A stretch of DNA of 64,000 nucleotides from Allium sativum (lineage: Eukaryota > Streptophyta > Magnoliopsida > Asparagales > Amaryllidaceae): assembly GCA_030737875.1 (NCBI GenBank), contig CM060924.1, positions 152,824,197 to 152,888,196 of the forward strand, given 5' to 3'. Below are positions 43,798-56,562 of this stretch, piece after piece. How positions within the stretch are numbered: position 1 is the stretch's first letter; each line of letters begins with the position of its first letter. The notes under the pieces are model-generated. The model worked only from the letters and a program-made list of their open reading frames with translations. It did no database searches and had not been told where the DNA came from. The position numbers and the translations under genes are program-made.

Positions 43798-45212
43798 GGC
43801 CACTACCCTTCTCTTTACTGGTTTTTAGAATCGAAAAGAATAAACCCAATCGAGAAATCGATGCTCTTTGGGTCTCGTTCACGAAGTATTGCATCTCGGG
43901 TGGCTCGACGTTTTATCTGGAGCTCGATGTCCAGAATCGCAGGTACTAGATGTTTAGATTTTGGGGGCTTTCGATCTCGAATATCAAACTAAGGTTCAAG
44001 CAAGTAGCAATTTGCAGAGATGGAAGTGCGATGCAAAAACTGAGGTTGTTCGAGTTCTTCAGTAGTCGACGCGGAGGATTTGGGGGTTTTCAAAGTTTTG
44101 GGCTTCGATTTGCCATCGTTCGAGGAAGGGAAGCGAACGGTGTTTGAGGAGTCTGAATGAGGTAATTTGGCGTTATCAACAGTGAAGGTTGGAGGTGCAA
44201 ATTTTGAACTGAGAAGATTTACGTGAGTCGATGATAAGGGTGATGCGTTTTCTAGGCGATGATAGTAGTGGTTGGACTGAAGTTTGATGGGGATCAATGT
44301 TTGGGATATCCTGGAGTTCGACACAGCGGTGTATAGGGTTCGATTTTGTGTTTAAGGCTTAGGATTTTGGGATTTTTGCAAGCTTGTCAGGGCAGTAAAG
44401 AAGATGGTTTTTTTGTGGCAGTTAGACAGTGGGGTTCGGAAATGGACGGTCTGTTGGCAAGGGGGTTTGTTTGGTCAATAAGGAAACTGATCCGACGATG
44501 ATGAGATCAGCGTTGAAGGAGGTTATGACAGCAAGTATGTTTGAGCTGATTAGTCAGGAAGAAGAGGAAGTGCCGCAGTCAAGTCTTGGCAGTTCACGAC
44601 AGTTCTAGGTATAAGGAGTAAACGATTTAACAAGGATTAAGGTAAATTAAATTTATCAGTTTAGTTAATTTATTTGCTTCCAACAAATTAATGACCATTT
44701 AAAATTTGTAGCAAATTATAATGCGATATATTTAAATTTATACAAGGTCCATAATGCTAATACAAGTCAAGGGGACTCATAGCGGGAAATGAATTTGATA
44801 TTTCTTGAAGTCAGTTGATTTTCAGTTAGTCCAAATGCTCGAAATCAATGCAAAGGAATTAAAATTTGAAATTGGAACGGATCACGATATTCAAAAGCCG
44901 GTAAGTAAATCTCACTCACCTTTAGTAAGAATTAATTTTATATCGTTAAAAATAATTGTTTTTGGCTTGTTGAATGCTTTTTGATTGTTTGAAATATATT
45001 AGTTATTTAGGGTTAACTACTATATATATTGGGTTGATGATTGGATTGATTCCCGCAGTATCATTAACGGATGCCCGCAGTATCATTAGCGGATGACCCT
45101 ATACGCCCCACGCTATGGTAGTGGATGACCTTCTATACCGCGATATCCTGCCTCGAAGCAGGATGGGTATTACTATGTTAACTAACGTCTGTGGATGCAG
45201 GAAAACAGGTTG

Positions 45213-45234
45213 GAGGAATCCGACTGGATTCCTC
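45213..45234 (+). promoter_or_regulatory. Nine-base-pair hairpin in G
   Basis: GAGGAATCC/GGATTCCTC with loop GACT; counterpart of 18008-18029 in LTR E. Confidence 0.6.
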
Positions 45235-45404
45235 AAAAATGTATTATCTATTTGTTTATTTGTTTGCATATATACTGTCATATATGATGTGTTAGAAAAC
45301 CTGAAAAAAATAATTGGTTGTTTGACGTTTAAATATCACTGTACCTATGTGTTGATATTTAAAAATATCCTGAAAAGGATATTTGAGATTTAAAAGGAAA
45401 ATTC

Positions 45405-46640
45405 TATTTTTAAATAGAATTTGAAATTCGAATAAGAATAGAATTTGACATTCGAATAAGAATAGAATTTGAAATTCGAATAAGAATAGAATTTGAATAA
45501 AAGAGATTCAAATATAATTTGAATATAAGAAATTCAAATAGAATTTGAATATAAGGGAATAATAGAATTTGAATATAAGAGATTCAAATAGAATTCGAAT
45601 ATAAGAGATTGAAATAGAATTTGAATATTTGAAATTTCAAATAGAATTAAAAAAGGAGTTTGAATATTTGAAATATAAATAGAATTCAAAGAGAAAGAGG
45701 AAATAGAATTTTATTAAGGGAATTTCAAATAGAATTTAAATAAGAGAATTTGAATAAAGGATTTCAAATGGAATTTGAATAACGGATTTCAAATGGAATT
45801 TGAATAAAGGATTTCAAAAGAAAATTTGAATAAAGGATTTCAGATGGAATTTGAATAAAGGATTTCAAATGGAATTTGAATAAAGGATTTCAAATGGAAT
45901 TTGAATAAAGGATTTCAAAAGAGAATTTGAATAAAGAATTTCAAATAGAATTTGAATAAAGGATTTCAAATGGAATTTGAATAAAGTATTTCAAATGGAA
46001 TTTGAATAAAGGATTTCAAAAGAGAATTTGAATAAAGGATTTCAAATGGAATTTGAATAAAGGATTTAAAACGAGAATTTGAATAAGAAAAATTCATATA
46101 GAGTTAAAAATGAGAATTTGAATTAAGAGAACTTCAAATAAAGTTTGAATGGAATTTGAATATATAGGATTCCAATAGAGTTAAAATAGGATTTGAATAT
46201 AGTATTCAAAAGGGATTTAAAAACATAGGATTTGAATATAGTACTCAAAAGGGATTTAAAAACATATGATTTGAATATAGTATTCAAAAGGGATTTAAAA
46301 ACATAGGATTTGAATATAGTATTCAAAAAGGGTTTTATAAACATAGGATTTGAATATAGTATTCAAAAGGGATTTAAAAACATAGGAATTGAATATAGTA
46401 TTAAAAAGGGATTTAAAAACATAGGATTTGAATATAGTATTCAATGGGGATTTAAAAACATAGGATTTGAATATAGTATTAAAAAGGGATTTAAAAACAT
46501 AGGATTTGAATATAGTATTCAAACGGAATTTAAACCATAGGATTTGAAGATAGTATTCAAATGGAATTTGAATAAAGGATTTGAAATGGAATTCGAATAA
46601 AGGATTTGAAATGGAATTTGAATAGAATTAACTAAGTCAA
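45405..46640 (+). repeat. Two-phase minisatellite field in G
   Basis: From 45405 to about 46100 irregular GAATTTGAATA words settle into a 25 bp unit, GGATTTCAAATGGAATTTGAATAAA. From about 46180 to 46550 the unit is 39 bp and built around ACATAGGATTTGAATATAG, with CATAGGA or CATATGA words at 46224 and 46263 and onward. Because 39 is divisible by three, long meaningless open frames appear on both strands. The 25 bp phase then returns briefly (46550-46620). Confidence 0.9.
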
Positions 46641-46899
46641 AGAGGAATTAGTTAATGGAGTTTGAATTGAAGTTGAACTTTGAAAGGGTGAAGTGGATTT
46701 GTAAATGTATATTCGAAATCGAATATAGAACTTAAATTGAAATTTGAACTCAATTAGTAAATAAGCAAGTTAAAAATATATGTGAACATGTCATGTTCAA
46801 ATATAAAAGTGAAAGAGACTAAAAAGTTAATTAGCAACTAAATTAACGAATTGAGTAAAACGATCGGGTATAGTTGAATTAAATTGGACAGGTATAGAC

Positions 46900-47130
46900 A
46901 TACAGGAGACATGTATGGGATAAGGATAATGCAGATATATAATAGAATGTCCGACAAAAAGGTAAGTATTTAATTCATATATGAGATTTTATGCGCCGTA
47001 TCGGCAAGCCGCTTGGCTTTTCCTTTTTCTTTTTGATTAGAGAGGCCTGTGTGGCATTTTGGGAATTTTCCCGATGCACCCGGTACAAAGGAGGTTATGG
47101 CGAATTTTTCCGGGAATTTAAGGAGTTAGA
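46900..47130 (+). mobile_element. Slice of internal-region sequence inside G
   Basis: CCGACAAAAAGGTAAGTA, CAAGCCGCTTGGCTTTTCC, TTTTCCCGATGCACCC and GGAGGTTATGGCGAA occur in this order. The minus-strand internal region of array H has CCCGACAAATAGGTACAT, AGCCGCTTGGCTTTTTC, TTTCCCGATGCTCCC and GGAGGTTATGGCGAA in the same order. In H this lies just before the polypurine tract; here no polypurine tract or LTR start follows. Confidence 0.75.
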
Positions 47131-47826
47131 TTATTTTTAAGAAAATCTGATAACTAGGATTCTGTATATCAATATATATAGAAGTCGATAAGAAAACGAA
47201 CTTAAAAATAGAATAGTTTAATCAGAAAGGAAGTCTAAGAAAAAAATCTAGTAAGAATAGGAAGAGAAAGTGTATACATGTTTGGAAGTGAATAATTGGT
47301 TTGTAAGGTATTGATTATTTGAGTAAGTAGTCTTATCTGTTTTGACGTTATCAGTGTTATTCAATCAAGGTCTGAGAGTTAATTATACCCCAACTTGATT
47401 GATTTCATTATTAACAAATAAATAAAAAGATTTCAGGCTCGAAGATCAATGTTGAATAAGAGTTAGTTAAATATAGTATTTGGGTTGTCGTAACGATGTT
47501 TTACACAACATCCGTTTTAAACCCAAATAAGTGTAAGTTTGGAAATAAGATGTTGAATATTTCCTAAGTATAGAAATAAACGAGATCGGAAAAGAGATAA
47601 GTAATTGGAATATTTTCCAGTTATAAATAGCATATATTTTCTAAAGTTTAGAAAATAAAGGAAGGCGATATATGGAAATGTTTTCCAAATAACGTATAAG
47701 GCCAATATGGCTATTGAAAATATTTGATTAACAAATATTGGTAAAGAAATGGAAAAGTGATTTAATTAATGGAATATTAATTAAGGGCTCAGCGATTGTT
47801 TGATAATGGGATGAACACTTGTTTTC

Positions 47827-47895
47827 TTCGATAGTTAAATCATCGACTATCGAAACACTTGTTTTTATTCGATAGTTAAATCACAGACTATCGAA
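47827..47895 (+). repeat. Two tandem TTCGATAGT hairpins in G
   Basis: TTCGATAGT/ACTATCGAA stems of 9 bp with 10-base loops at 47827-47854 and 47868-47895. The single copy in LTR E (19774-19803) has T-A in place of C-G at the third pair. Confidence 0.65.
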
Positions 47896-48151
47896 GTTTT
47901 GACCATTTTAACGTTGTTACTATGGAGAGACCGGTTGGATTATTATCCAAAGAACCACTCTGTACTGGAATAAGCATTGCGAATCATATATGCCAAAGAT
48001 AATTGAAGACGGAGTAAAGTGCAAGGGCTATTGTATAAGTCTTAGATAACAGTGCCTAAGATGGATGTACTGAATAGTGCCTTCGGTTTATCCTATTCCT
48101 GGATGACTGGTATGGATGAATGTCTGACAGAGTATTTCCAGAAAGGCCACG

Positions 48152-49083
48152 TGTAACGACACGATATCGAAATCTTCCAAATTCCCATCACAATATCTGT
48201 ATAATCACGGAATCCAATATCGAAAATATCCAAAGATAATTTCAATTCAAATCTAATCCAATTTATTTATTTATAACCATTGGATTATTTTCCAAGTTAA
48301 TAACTAGTTCATTTCGATAAAAATCTATTTTTATCTTTTCAAATATGGGATTTTTCATCCCAATTCTTCACAAATCATTTCTTATGATTTTACACAAATT
48401 ATCGATATTTTTAATAATTTTATCAAGGCCCGTACAGTCGATTTCCATCAACGGCCAACGAACTGCACTTACAGCGACCTTTTCTGAATTTGATTTGGAC
48501 GTATCTCCAAATCCAACCGTTATATTTCAAATTTCTAATATTCGTTAGATAGCTCTTTTCGATACGAACCCAACGGTTCCGGTTTTAGGAGAATCCAACG
48601 GTCGGACGTCCCGTAATGTCCGTTTGAAATAAATGGTCAAAATTCACGAACTGCCGCAGCGCGTTCTATTCAGGCCATTATATTATATATATATATATAA
48701 TATATATAATATATATTTCGTCGATTTCTATTTAAAACGAAGTTTATAAATAGTTTTAAATTCATTTCAAAAACAATTTCAACTTCTATTTCAATTCAAA
48801 TCAAAATTGAATTCCTCCTTATAAATTCGTTTTTAAAATTCATTTCTATTCAATTCAAATTTCAATTCAATTTGAATTCATTTCAATTCGAATTCGTTTT
48901 CAATTCAATTCAATTCAAATTGGCTTTCTATTCAATTCAATTCAAATTCATTTCCTATTTAATTCAATTCGAATTCGTTTTCTATTTACTATCAAAATCG
49001 AATATTTCATATACATGACAATTTTATACAGTGTATATATATATGTTAAAAATTATATTTTTAACAATCAAATCATTTTCACG

Positions 49084-49130
<47 letters not shown>

Positions 49131-51185
49131 TCGTTTTCACATTTCATATATATATATCGTTTTCACTTTTCTTATATACGATATTTTCACTTTCAATATA
49201 TATGATATATTCACTTTCAATATATATTCGATATTTTCACTTTCAATATATATTCGATATTTTCACTTTCAATATATTCTATATTTTCACTTTCAATATA
49301 TTCGATATTTTCACTTTCAATATATATTCGATATTTTCACTTTCAATATATTCGATATTTTCACTTTCAATATATATTCGATATTTTCACTTTCAATATA
49401 TATTCGATATTTTCACTTTCAATATATCCGATATTTTCACTTTCAATATATTCGATATTTTCACTTTCACATCACGATCAATTTTCACACAGAATACAAT
49501 CAAACAAACAAGTCGTCCATGGTCTGTGGACGACGGGGAACAATTCATATATGCAGTTATGAAATAAATAACTGAACAGAAAATTATAGTGAGAGAATTC
49601 TCACCTTGATTGGTTTTTGAAATCATTTTGAATAATGATTGTTTTCAATTAAATTAAACAACGTGTTTAATTTAATCAAAATCCGCAATTGCTCCAAATC
49701 TTGTCCACCTTTGTTCCACTACGCAGTGCTCAGCTCCACGATCCCAACGCACTAAGGTTTGTTGAAATCTGTTCAAATTTGAATAAGTTATGACGATTTA
49801 AACTTTCTTCATTAATTAAAATAATTAAATTTACTAACTGCATTGCTCCCCCCATAATCACCTTCCTTCCTTCAGAACACGCCGAACAACAAAACCCATT
49901 CTTGAAAAACAAAACCCAAAATCGCACGCCCTACTAGGCAGTTGGAACTTGATCGGAGAATGCCACACGGAGGGGCATGGCGTCGCCTGCCAGGGCCAGC
50001 GACGGCGGCCAGCTCGCGGGCCCACGATGGCTTGGAAATCAACCCAAAGTCGACGAGTTCTTGAGAGAATTCAGACCACCTTGGTTCGAGATATCAGATC
50101 TTAGCCGCTAGATTCCTGGATCTCGATGAGTACTTCGATTTAGCCTTTGGGAGCATAGGAAATCATCGTGTGGATGATGAGAACGAGGAGGGAAAAGCCA
50201 GAGGCGATTTCCGCCTTTGGTTTCAACAGAACGGCGGCGGGTTGGATATTGTGAGGAGTTAGGGTTTTTGAATAGGTTATATATATATAATTTAATAATA
50301 TTAAATTCATTTATTCTCTTATTAGCCAAGCTTCTCATCCGAACTCGAAGTGGACCCCAACGACTGTCGCCCCTAGCTAATTACCCCTATTCCGAACACA
50401 ATGGGTTATGTATCGTAAGCTGATTTGGCTGTTACAATCAGTTTCCGTTGAATTTACATTTAAATCATTATATTGAATTTTAAACGTACATTTCAAATTA
50501 CCGGGGTCACATTCTAACTCTAAAAATTCTCGAAAAATATTTTCTAGCTTCCTATTGACGATACGGTCCTAACAAAACTAGTTTCGTCGAAATCTAAGAC
50601 CGTTAGAAAAATGGTCAATTTCCAGTCGATTAAAATCAACTGAAACTGGTCAAACGCGTTTTCCTTTGCCACACTCACATATTGATTCGAAAAATTATGA
50701 AATTTGGAATCTAGCAATAATTTGACACTGCGGATCCAACAAAAGTTGTTTCGTCGAAATCCGAGGTCGTTTGCAAAATGTCAATTTTTAAGGGCCAGAA
50801 TTCCATAGCGACTATTCAGAATTTTCAACTGGACATATCTTTTGATTCCCGCTATGAAATCTTGATTTTTCGGATTCGTTGGAAAGATATTCACGAATAG
50901 ATCCTATTATTATTGGTTTAACTAAAATCCGGATTGTTTTGCACCCGGTACATTCAAATGAAGTTTGAAATCGAATTATCGAACTACCGCGCCATTTTCA
51001 ATTCTATTTATAATTATATATAAATATTATATTCTAACGACGACGTATATAATATATACGTTCTATTATATTCAAAATAAATTTCTCGTCGATATTATTT
51101 AAAATGAATTATTTTAAATAATCAAAATTCGCTAAAATCGCCAAAATAAAAATTTTAAACTGGCCCAGATTTTCGGGTTGTTACA
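48152..51185 (-). mobile_element. Array H, LTR 1 (3,034 bp, internally deleted)
   Basis: Left end TGTAACGAC and right end GGGTTGTTACA are the inverted LTR ends. Compared with LTR 2 it lacks about 1,610 bases: after TGTAACGAC the next bases correspond to 53531 onward. A shared ACG at both breakpoints suggests microhomology-mediated deletion. The rest (the PYRIMIDINE-rich 53550-56562 equivalent) is nearly identical to LTR 2. The left flank in G ends GCCACG. Confidence 0.9.
49179..49470 (-). repeat. 24/26 bp minisatellite in array LTR 1
   Basis: Eleven or so units of CGATATTTTCACTTTCAATATA plus TT or TATT, preceded by (TA) and (CA) runs at 49088-49130. The copies in LTR 2 and LTR 3 are 316 bases against 292 here, one 24 bp unit longer. 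Confidence 0.9.
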
Positions 51186-51911
51186 ATCTCCCCCACTTAA
51201 AACTTTTCGTCCCCGAAAAGGAACAAAGTCGAAAGTGGTTTGATCAATCAACTCTACGCTCGATCTGGCTTTCATTCTCCAACTTTTCAGTTTCTGAGAA
51301 TTTTCAAATTCTTCAAAAATTTGGCTAACACCCTAAATTTTCGAAAAATTTCGCCATAACCTCCCCTGCAATGGGAGCATCGGGAAATCTCAAATAGCTT
51401 CCCCGGTCCTTCAGATCTCAAAAAGAAAAAGAAAAAGCCAAGCGGCTAGCCAATAGGCTCATAAAATCATCATTACCCAAACAAAATAGTAAATTATGTA
51501 GTAAACATGTACCTATTTGTCGGGCAAACAAATTTTATTCTTCGGCTCTAGCCTCCTTGCTATGACCTGTTCAATGTAAGTATATGTATATGCAAGCAAA
51601 TGCAAACATCAATCAATTAATTGATTATATTTTCAAATATATAATTTTATATATTTAAAACCATATTTGTTAAAATCAGATTATATATATAATCACAAAT
51701 ACGTTATTTATAAACAAATAACTCTCGACTCATTCTGGGGCATTTCTAACCCCATCTCTAACGAGTCACTCATTCTAGAATGCTATTGATTCTATCTCTA
51801 ATGAGGATTCTTTTATAGGACATAACTAATCCTACCTCTGATGAGTCTTTTGTTCAGTTCTAACGAGTTGTACCCCAAAGATTTGAGTTTAACCAAAGCT
51901 CTGATGCCACG
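51186..51911 (-). mobile_element. Array H, internal region 1 (726 bp)
   Basis: On the minus strand it begins with a primer-binding site (51897-51909, TGGCATCAGAGCT, one change) and ends with GTTTTAAGTGGGGGAGAT before LTR 1. It has no coding capacity. It is 79 bases shorter than regions 2 and 3; the missing piece lies after AAATGCAA near 51605. Confidence 0.9.
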
Positions 51912-52294
51912 TGTAACGACACGGATTTCCCCCGGACCTAATCGATCGCTAAACCGACCAAGACCGTTCGAATCCCGCATACGCTAACTTTTGGTATACA
52001 ACACATCAGAACAAATAACAGAAGACTTCAATAAACATCATAATAATGTTACATCAGAGTACAGAATATCAGAGTATATCGAAATATAATACACAGCGGA
52101 AGATAAATTTACATAAATGTAAAACAGTGCACAGCGGAAATATAAACTACACAGCGGAAGACTGTAAATTCCTGGACACAGCTTAAAGCTTCAATTCAGA
52201 ATCCTGCTCAATACATCTGCAAAATAAAACTACTCGGCTGCCCGTGTGGAAAATAGGGGCACCCGAGTTTGCAAGGGAAAAGCAAACTACAGGT

Positions 52295-52308
52295 CAGTCA
52301 TGGGACTG
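52295..52308 (-). promoter_or_regulatory. Conserved LTR hairpin, CAGTC type (array LTR 2)
   Basis: CAGTC/GACTG stem, loop CCAT on the minus strand, 383 bases before the LTR end. Copies at 57751-57764 and 63242-63255. Confidence 0.5.
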
Positions 52309-54446
52309 GTGTGAGAAACTCTAACAGTTATAATTAACTTATTTACTAAAATGGCATATCACGGGACCACGCCGCTAACGCGGAACGGGTTTACCCCCAT
52401 GAATACCAGTGTATAAACAACAATCAATATAGATATATGGATCTACTATGCATCAATCAACATGCAATATCCCAATCTACCCACTTAGATTAATCACTAC
52501 ACTTAGATTATCTAAATCCAATTCAATTTACAGAAATTATTCCTTTGGATTTTATTCCCGATTTCTTATTTCAAATCATTTGAAATACATATCTAACTTT
52601 CTATATCAAAGTAGATTTCACTTCGGGATCTCAAATCAAATCATTTGGAAATGTGAATTCCAAAACATAACAATGCATACAAACAAGTATGCAACCAAAT
52701 ATCGTGCTCCCCATCGACAAGGCAAAGGGTACGCACCTCGCAACTCGATATATAAATGTGCACCTACCCCACATAGGAGTAGGCTACACCGACGATGCAC
52801 CTCCCACACATGGAGAGCATACACCGCCCTCTCACCCATACTTTTAGTCTCAGGGTTACCCGAATCTTTAGCCACATACTAAATCATTTCATATCCCGAA
52901 GTAGGGAAAATCATTTCACAACATAATAATCACAAGTACTTTCAAAATATAGTACTTCACATCAGTAATTCACGCATATGATCAGTCACTATTAATCACA
53001 TAACCTTTGAGCTCGTACGTCTCAAAGAAGGGTGTTAAGCAAAAGAATAAATTCTCCACCACCAAACAGATACATCATCAATAGCAACTAATCGAATACG
53101 CGATGAACCACAATGTAACATATAATACATTTCTAAATCATTTTAGAAATCATCGGGTTTTGGGCCTCGAAATCCTTTCTGTTTTATAAAACATTTTTAT
53201 AAAACATTCCCTGTCCAAAATCGGGAATACATTTCTTTTCACTTAAGAAAAATATCCTTTCACAATCATTCGTTAAATTTGAAATGAACACAACATCGCT
53301 AAACACCTTATCGTCAAATCGTGAAGTGTTTCACAAGGCGTTAGCACACAGATATTTTCAACCCAACCCAATGCTAAATGTAAAAGCATATTTTTCTCAT
53401 AAACTGGTCGAGCACAACCCAAACCATCAATCAATCAAATTTGACATTAAATATAAGGTTTTGAATAGAGAGAGTATCGACTTATATTCAACATAAAATC
53501 CTGAAACCAACAGATATCATATCGGGGATAACGATATCGAAATCTTCCAAATTCCCATCACAATATCTGTATAATCACGGAATCCAATATCGAAAATATC
53601 CAAAGATAATTTCAATTCAAATCTAATCCAATTTATTTATTTATAACCATTGGATTATTTTCCTAGTTAATAACTAGTTCATTTCGATAAAAATCTATTT
53701 TTATCTTTTCAAATTTGGGATTTTTCATCCCAATTCTTCACAAATCATTTCTTATGATTTTACACAAATTATCGATATTTTTAATAATTTTATCAAGGCC
53801 CGTACAGTCGATTTCCATCAACGGCCATCAAACTGCACTTACAACGACCTTTTCTGAATTTGATTTGGACGTATCTCCAAATCCAACCGTTAGATTTCAA
53901 ATTTCTAATATTCTTAGAAAGCTCTTTTCGATACGAACCCAACGGTTCCGGTTTTAGGAGAATCCGACGGTCGGATCTCCCGTAATGTCCGTTTGAAATA
54001 AATGGTCGAAATTCACGAACTGCCGCGGCGCGGCGCATTCTATTCAGGCCATTATATTATATATATAATATATATTTTGTCGATTTCTATTTAAAACGAA
54101 GTTTATAAATAGTTTTAAATTCGTTTCAAAAACAATTTCAACTTCTATTTCAATTCAAATCAAAATTGAATTCCTCCTTATAAATTCGTTTTTAAAATTC
54201 ATTTCTATTCAATTCAAATTTCAATTCAATTTGAATTCATTTCAATTCGAATTCGTTTTCAATTCAATTCAATTCAAATTGGCTTTCTATTCAATTCAAT
54301 TCAAATTCATTTCCTATTTAATTCAATTCGAATTCGTTTTCTATTTACTATCAAAATCGAATATTTCATATACATGACAATTTTATACAGTGTATATATA
54401 TATGTTAAAAATTATATTTTTAACAATCAAATCATTTTCACGTTTC

Positions 54447-54481
<35 letters not shown>

Positions 54482-54531
54482 TCGTTTTCACATTTCATAT
54501 ATATATATATCATTTTCACTTTTCTTATATA

Positions 54532-54847
54532 CGATATTTTCACTTTCAATATATATGATATATTCACTTTCAATATATATTCGATATTTTCACTTTCAAT
54601 ATATATTCGATATTTTCACTTTCAATATATTCTATATTTTCACTTTCAATATATTCGATATTTTCACTTTCAATATATTCGATATTTTCACTTTCAATAT
54701 ATATTCGATATTTTCACTTTCAATATATTCGATATTTTCACTTTCAATATATATTCGATATTTTCACTTTCAATATATATTCGATATTTTCACTTTAAAT
54801 ATATTCGATATTTTCACTTTCAATATATTCGATATTTTCACTTTCAC
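54532..54847 (-). repeat. 24/26 bp minisatellite in array LTR 2
   Basis: Same unit as in LTR 1 with one more copy; preceded by a TA run of about 25 and a CA run of about 10. Confidence 0.9.
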
Positions 54848-56562
54848 ATCACGATCAATTTTCACATAGAATACAATCAAACAAACAAGTCGTCCATGGT
54901 CTGTGGACGACGGGGAACAATTCATATATGCAGTTATGAAATAAATAACTGAACAGAAAATTATAGTGAGAGAATTCTCACCTTGATTGGTTTTTGAAAT
55001 CATTTTGAATAATGATTGTTTTCAATTAAATTAAACATCATGTTTAATTTAATCAAAATCCGCAATTGCTCCAAATCTTGTCCACCTTTGTTCCACTACG
55101 TAGTGCTCAGCTCCACGATCCCAACGCACTAAGGTTTGTTGAAATCTGTTCAAATTTGAATAAGTTATGATGATTTAAACTTTCTTCATTAATTAAAATA
55201 ATTAAATTTACTAACTGCATTGCTCCCCCCATAATCACCTTCCTTCCTTCAGAACACGCCGAACAACAAAACCCATTCTTGAAAAACAAAACCCAAAATC
55301 GCACGCCCTACTAGGCAGTTGGAACTTGATCGGAGAATGCCACACGGAGGGGCATGGCGTCGCCTGCCAGGGCCAGCGACGGCGGCCAGCTCGCGGGCCC
55401 ACGATGGCTTGGAAATCAACCCAAAGTCGATGGGTTCTTGAGAGAATTCAGACCACCTTGGTTCGAGATATCAGATCTTAGCCGCTAGATTCCTAGATCT
55501 CGATGAGTACTTCGATTTAGCCTTTGGGAGCATAGGAAATCATCGCGTGGATGATGAGAACGAGGAGGGAAAAGCCAGAGGCGATTTCCGCCTTTGGTTT
55601 CAACAGAACGGCGGCGGGTTGGATATTGTGAGGAGTTAGGATTTTTGAATAGGTTATATATATATAATTTAATAATATTAAATTCATTTATTCTCTTATT
55701 AGCCAAGCTTCTCATCCGAACTCGAAATAGACCCCAACGACTGTCGCCCCTAGCTAATTACCCCTATTCCGAACACAATGGGTTATGTATCGTAAGCTGA
55801 TTTGGCTGTTACAATCAGTTTCCGTTGAATTTACATTTAAATCATTATATTGAATTTTAAACGTACATTTCAAATTACCGGGGTCACATTCTAACTCTAA
55901 AAATTCTCGAAAAATATTTTCTAGCTTCATATTGACGATACGGTCCTAACAAAACTAGTTTCGTCGAAATCTGAGACCGTTAGAAAAATGGTCAATTTCC
56001 AGTCGATTAAAATCAACTAAAACTGGTCAAACGCGTTTTCCTTTGCCACGCTCACATATTGATTCGAAAAATTATGAAATTTGGAATCTAGCAATAATTT
56101 GACAATGCGGATCCAACAAAAGTGGTTTCGTCGAAATCCGAGGTCGTTTGCAAAATGTCTATTTTTAAGGGCCTGAATTCCGTAGCGACTATTCAGAATT
56201 TTCAACTGGACATATCTTTTGATTCCCGCTATGAAATCTTGATTTTTCGGATTCGTTACAAAGATATTCACGAATAGATCCTATTATTTTTGGTTTCAAT
56301 AAAATCCGGATTGTTTTGCACCCGGTACATTCAAACGAAGTTTGAAATCGAATTATCGAACTACCGCGCCATTTTCAATTCTATTTATAATTATATATAA
56401 ATATTATATTCTAACGACGACGTATATAATATATACGTTCTATTATATTCAAAATAAATTTCTCGTCGATATTATTTAAAATGAATTATTTTAAATAATC
56501 AAAATTCGCTAAAATCGCAAAAATAAAAATTTTAAACTGGCTCAGATTTTCGGGTTGTTACA

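Larger units (their letters stand above)
43183..48151 (+). mobile_element. Element G: long-LTR element, internally deleted, inserted in F
   Basis: Starts TGTAATGACCCGG; the five bases before it are CTTTC. The first part has LTR landmarks shared with S3, H and E: the GTGTGTCCGGAATAGGGG block (43531), a TATA-like TATAAAAT (43790), a GC-richer leader (43850-44600) and the GAGGAATCC hairpin (45213). The segment about 46900-47130 resembles the internal region of H instead. From about 47330 the sequence again matches LTR E (AAGGTCTGAGAG..ACCCCAACTTGA; the GATAGT hairpin; CCTGGATGACTGGTATGGAT). I infer 5' LTR part, internal slice, 3' LTR part, with deletions between. Array H cuts it at 48152. Confidence 0.7.
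51912..56562 (-). mobile_element. Array H, LTR 2 (4,651 bp)
   Basis: Full-length, TGTAACGACACGG at the left and TCGGGTTGTTACA at the right. In transcription direction (leftward) it has a TATATATA box near 55655-55666, a GC-richer leader (55300-55420), the minisatellite (54532-54847), TTCAATTCAAAT repeats (54140-54330), the CAGTC hairpin (52295-52308) and a CCGC/GCGG mini-stem near 52370. The open frames of 144 and 79 codons at 52448-52882 recur only because the LTR does. Confidence 0.93.

Noticed and set aside
46123..46540. Overlapping open frames of 73-76 codons on both strands with a 13-residue period
   Set aside because: Artefact of a 39 bp tandem repeat, whose length is divisible by three, with few stop codons.
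49015..49575. Open frames of 178-192 codons rich in Ile, Tyr and Phe, present in three copies
   Set aside because: Translation of TA runs and the 24/26 bp minisatellite; two frames of the same strand are open at once.
49920..50110. GC-rich patch with a CATGGCGTCGCC word, considered as a captured host gene exon
   Set aside because: No consistent frame or domain. Comparable GC-richer leaders occur in LTRs E, G and S3, so it is probably an ordinary LTR leader.
52448..52882. 144-codon open frame repeated almost unchanged at 57904-58338 and 63395-63829
   Set aside because: It recurs because the LTR recurs. It lies on the strand opposite to the LTR, its composition shifts from AT-rich to GC-rich midway, and it has no recognisable domain.
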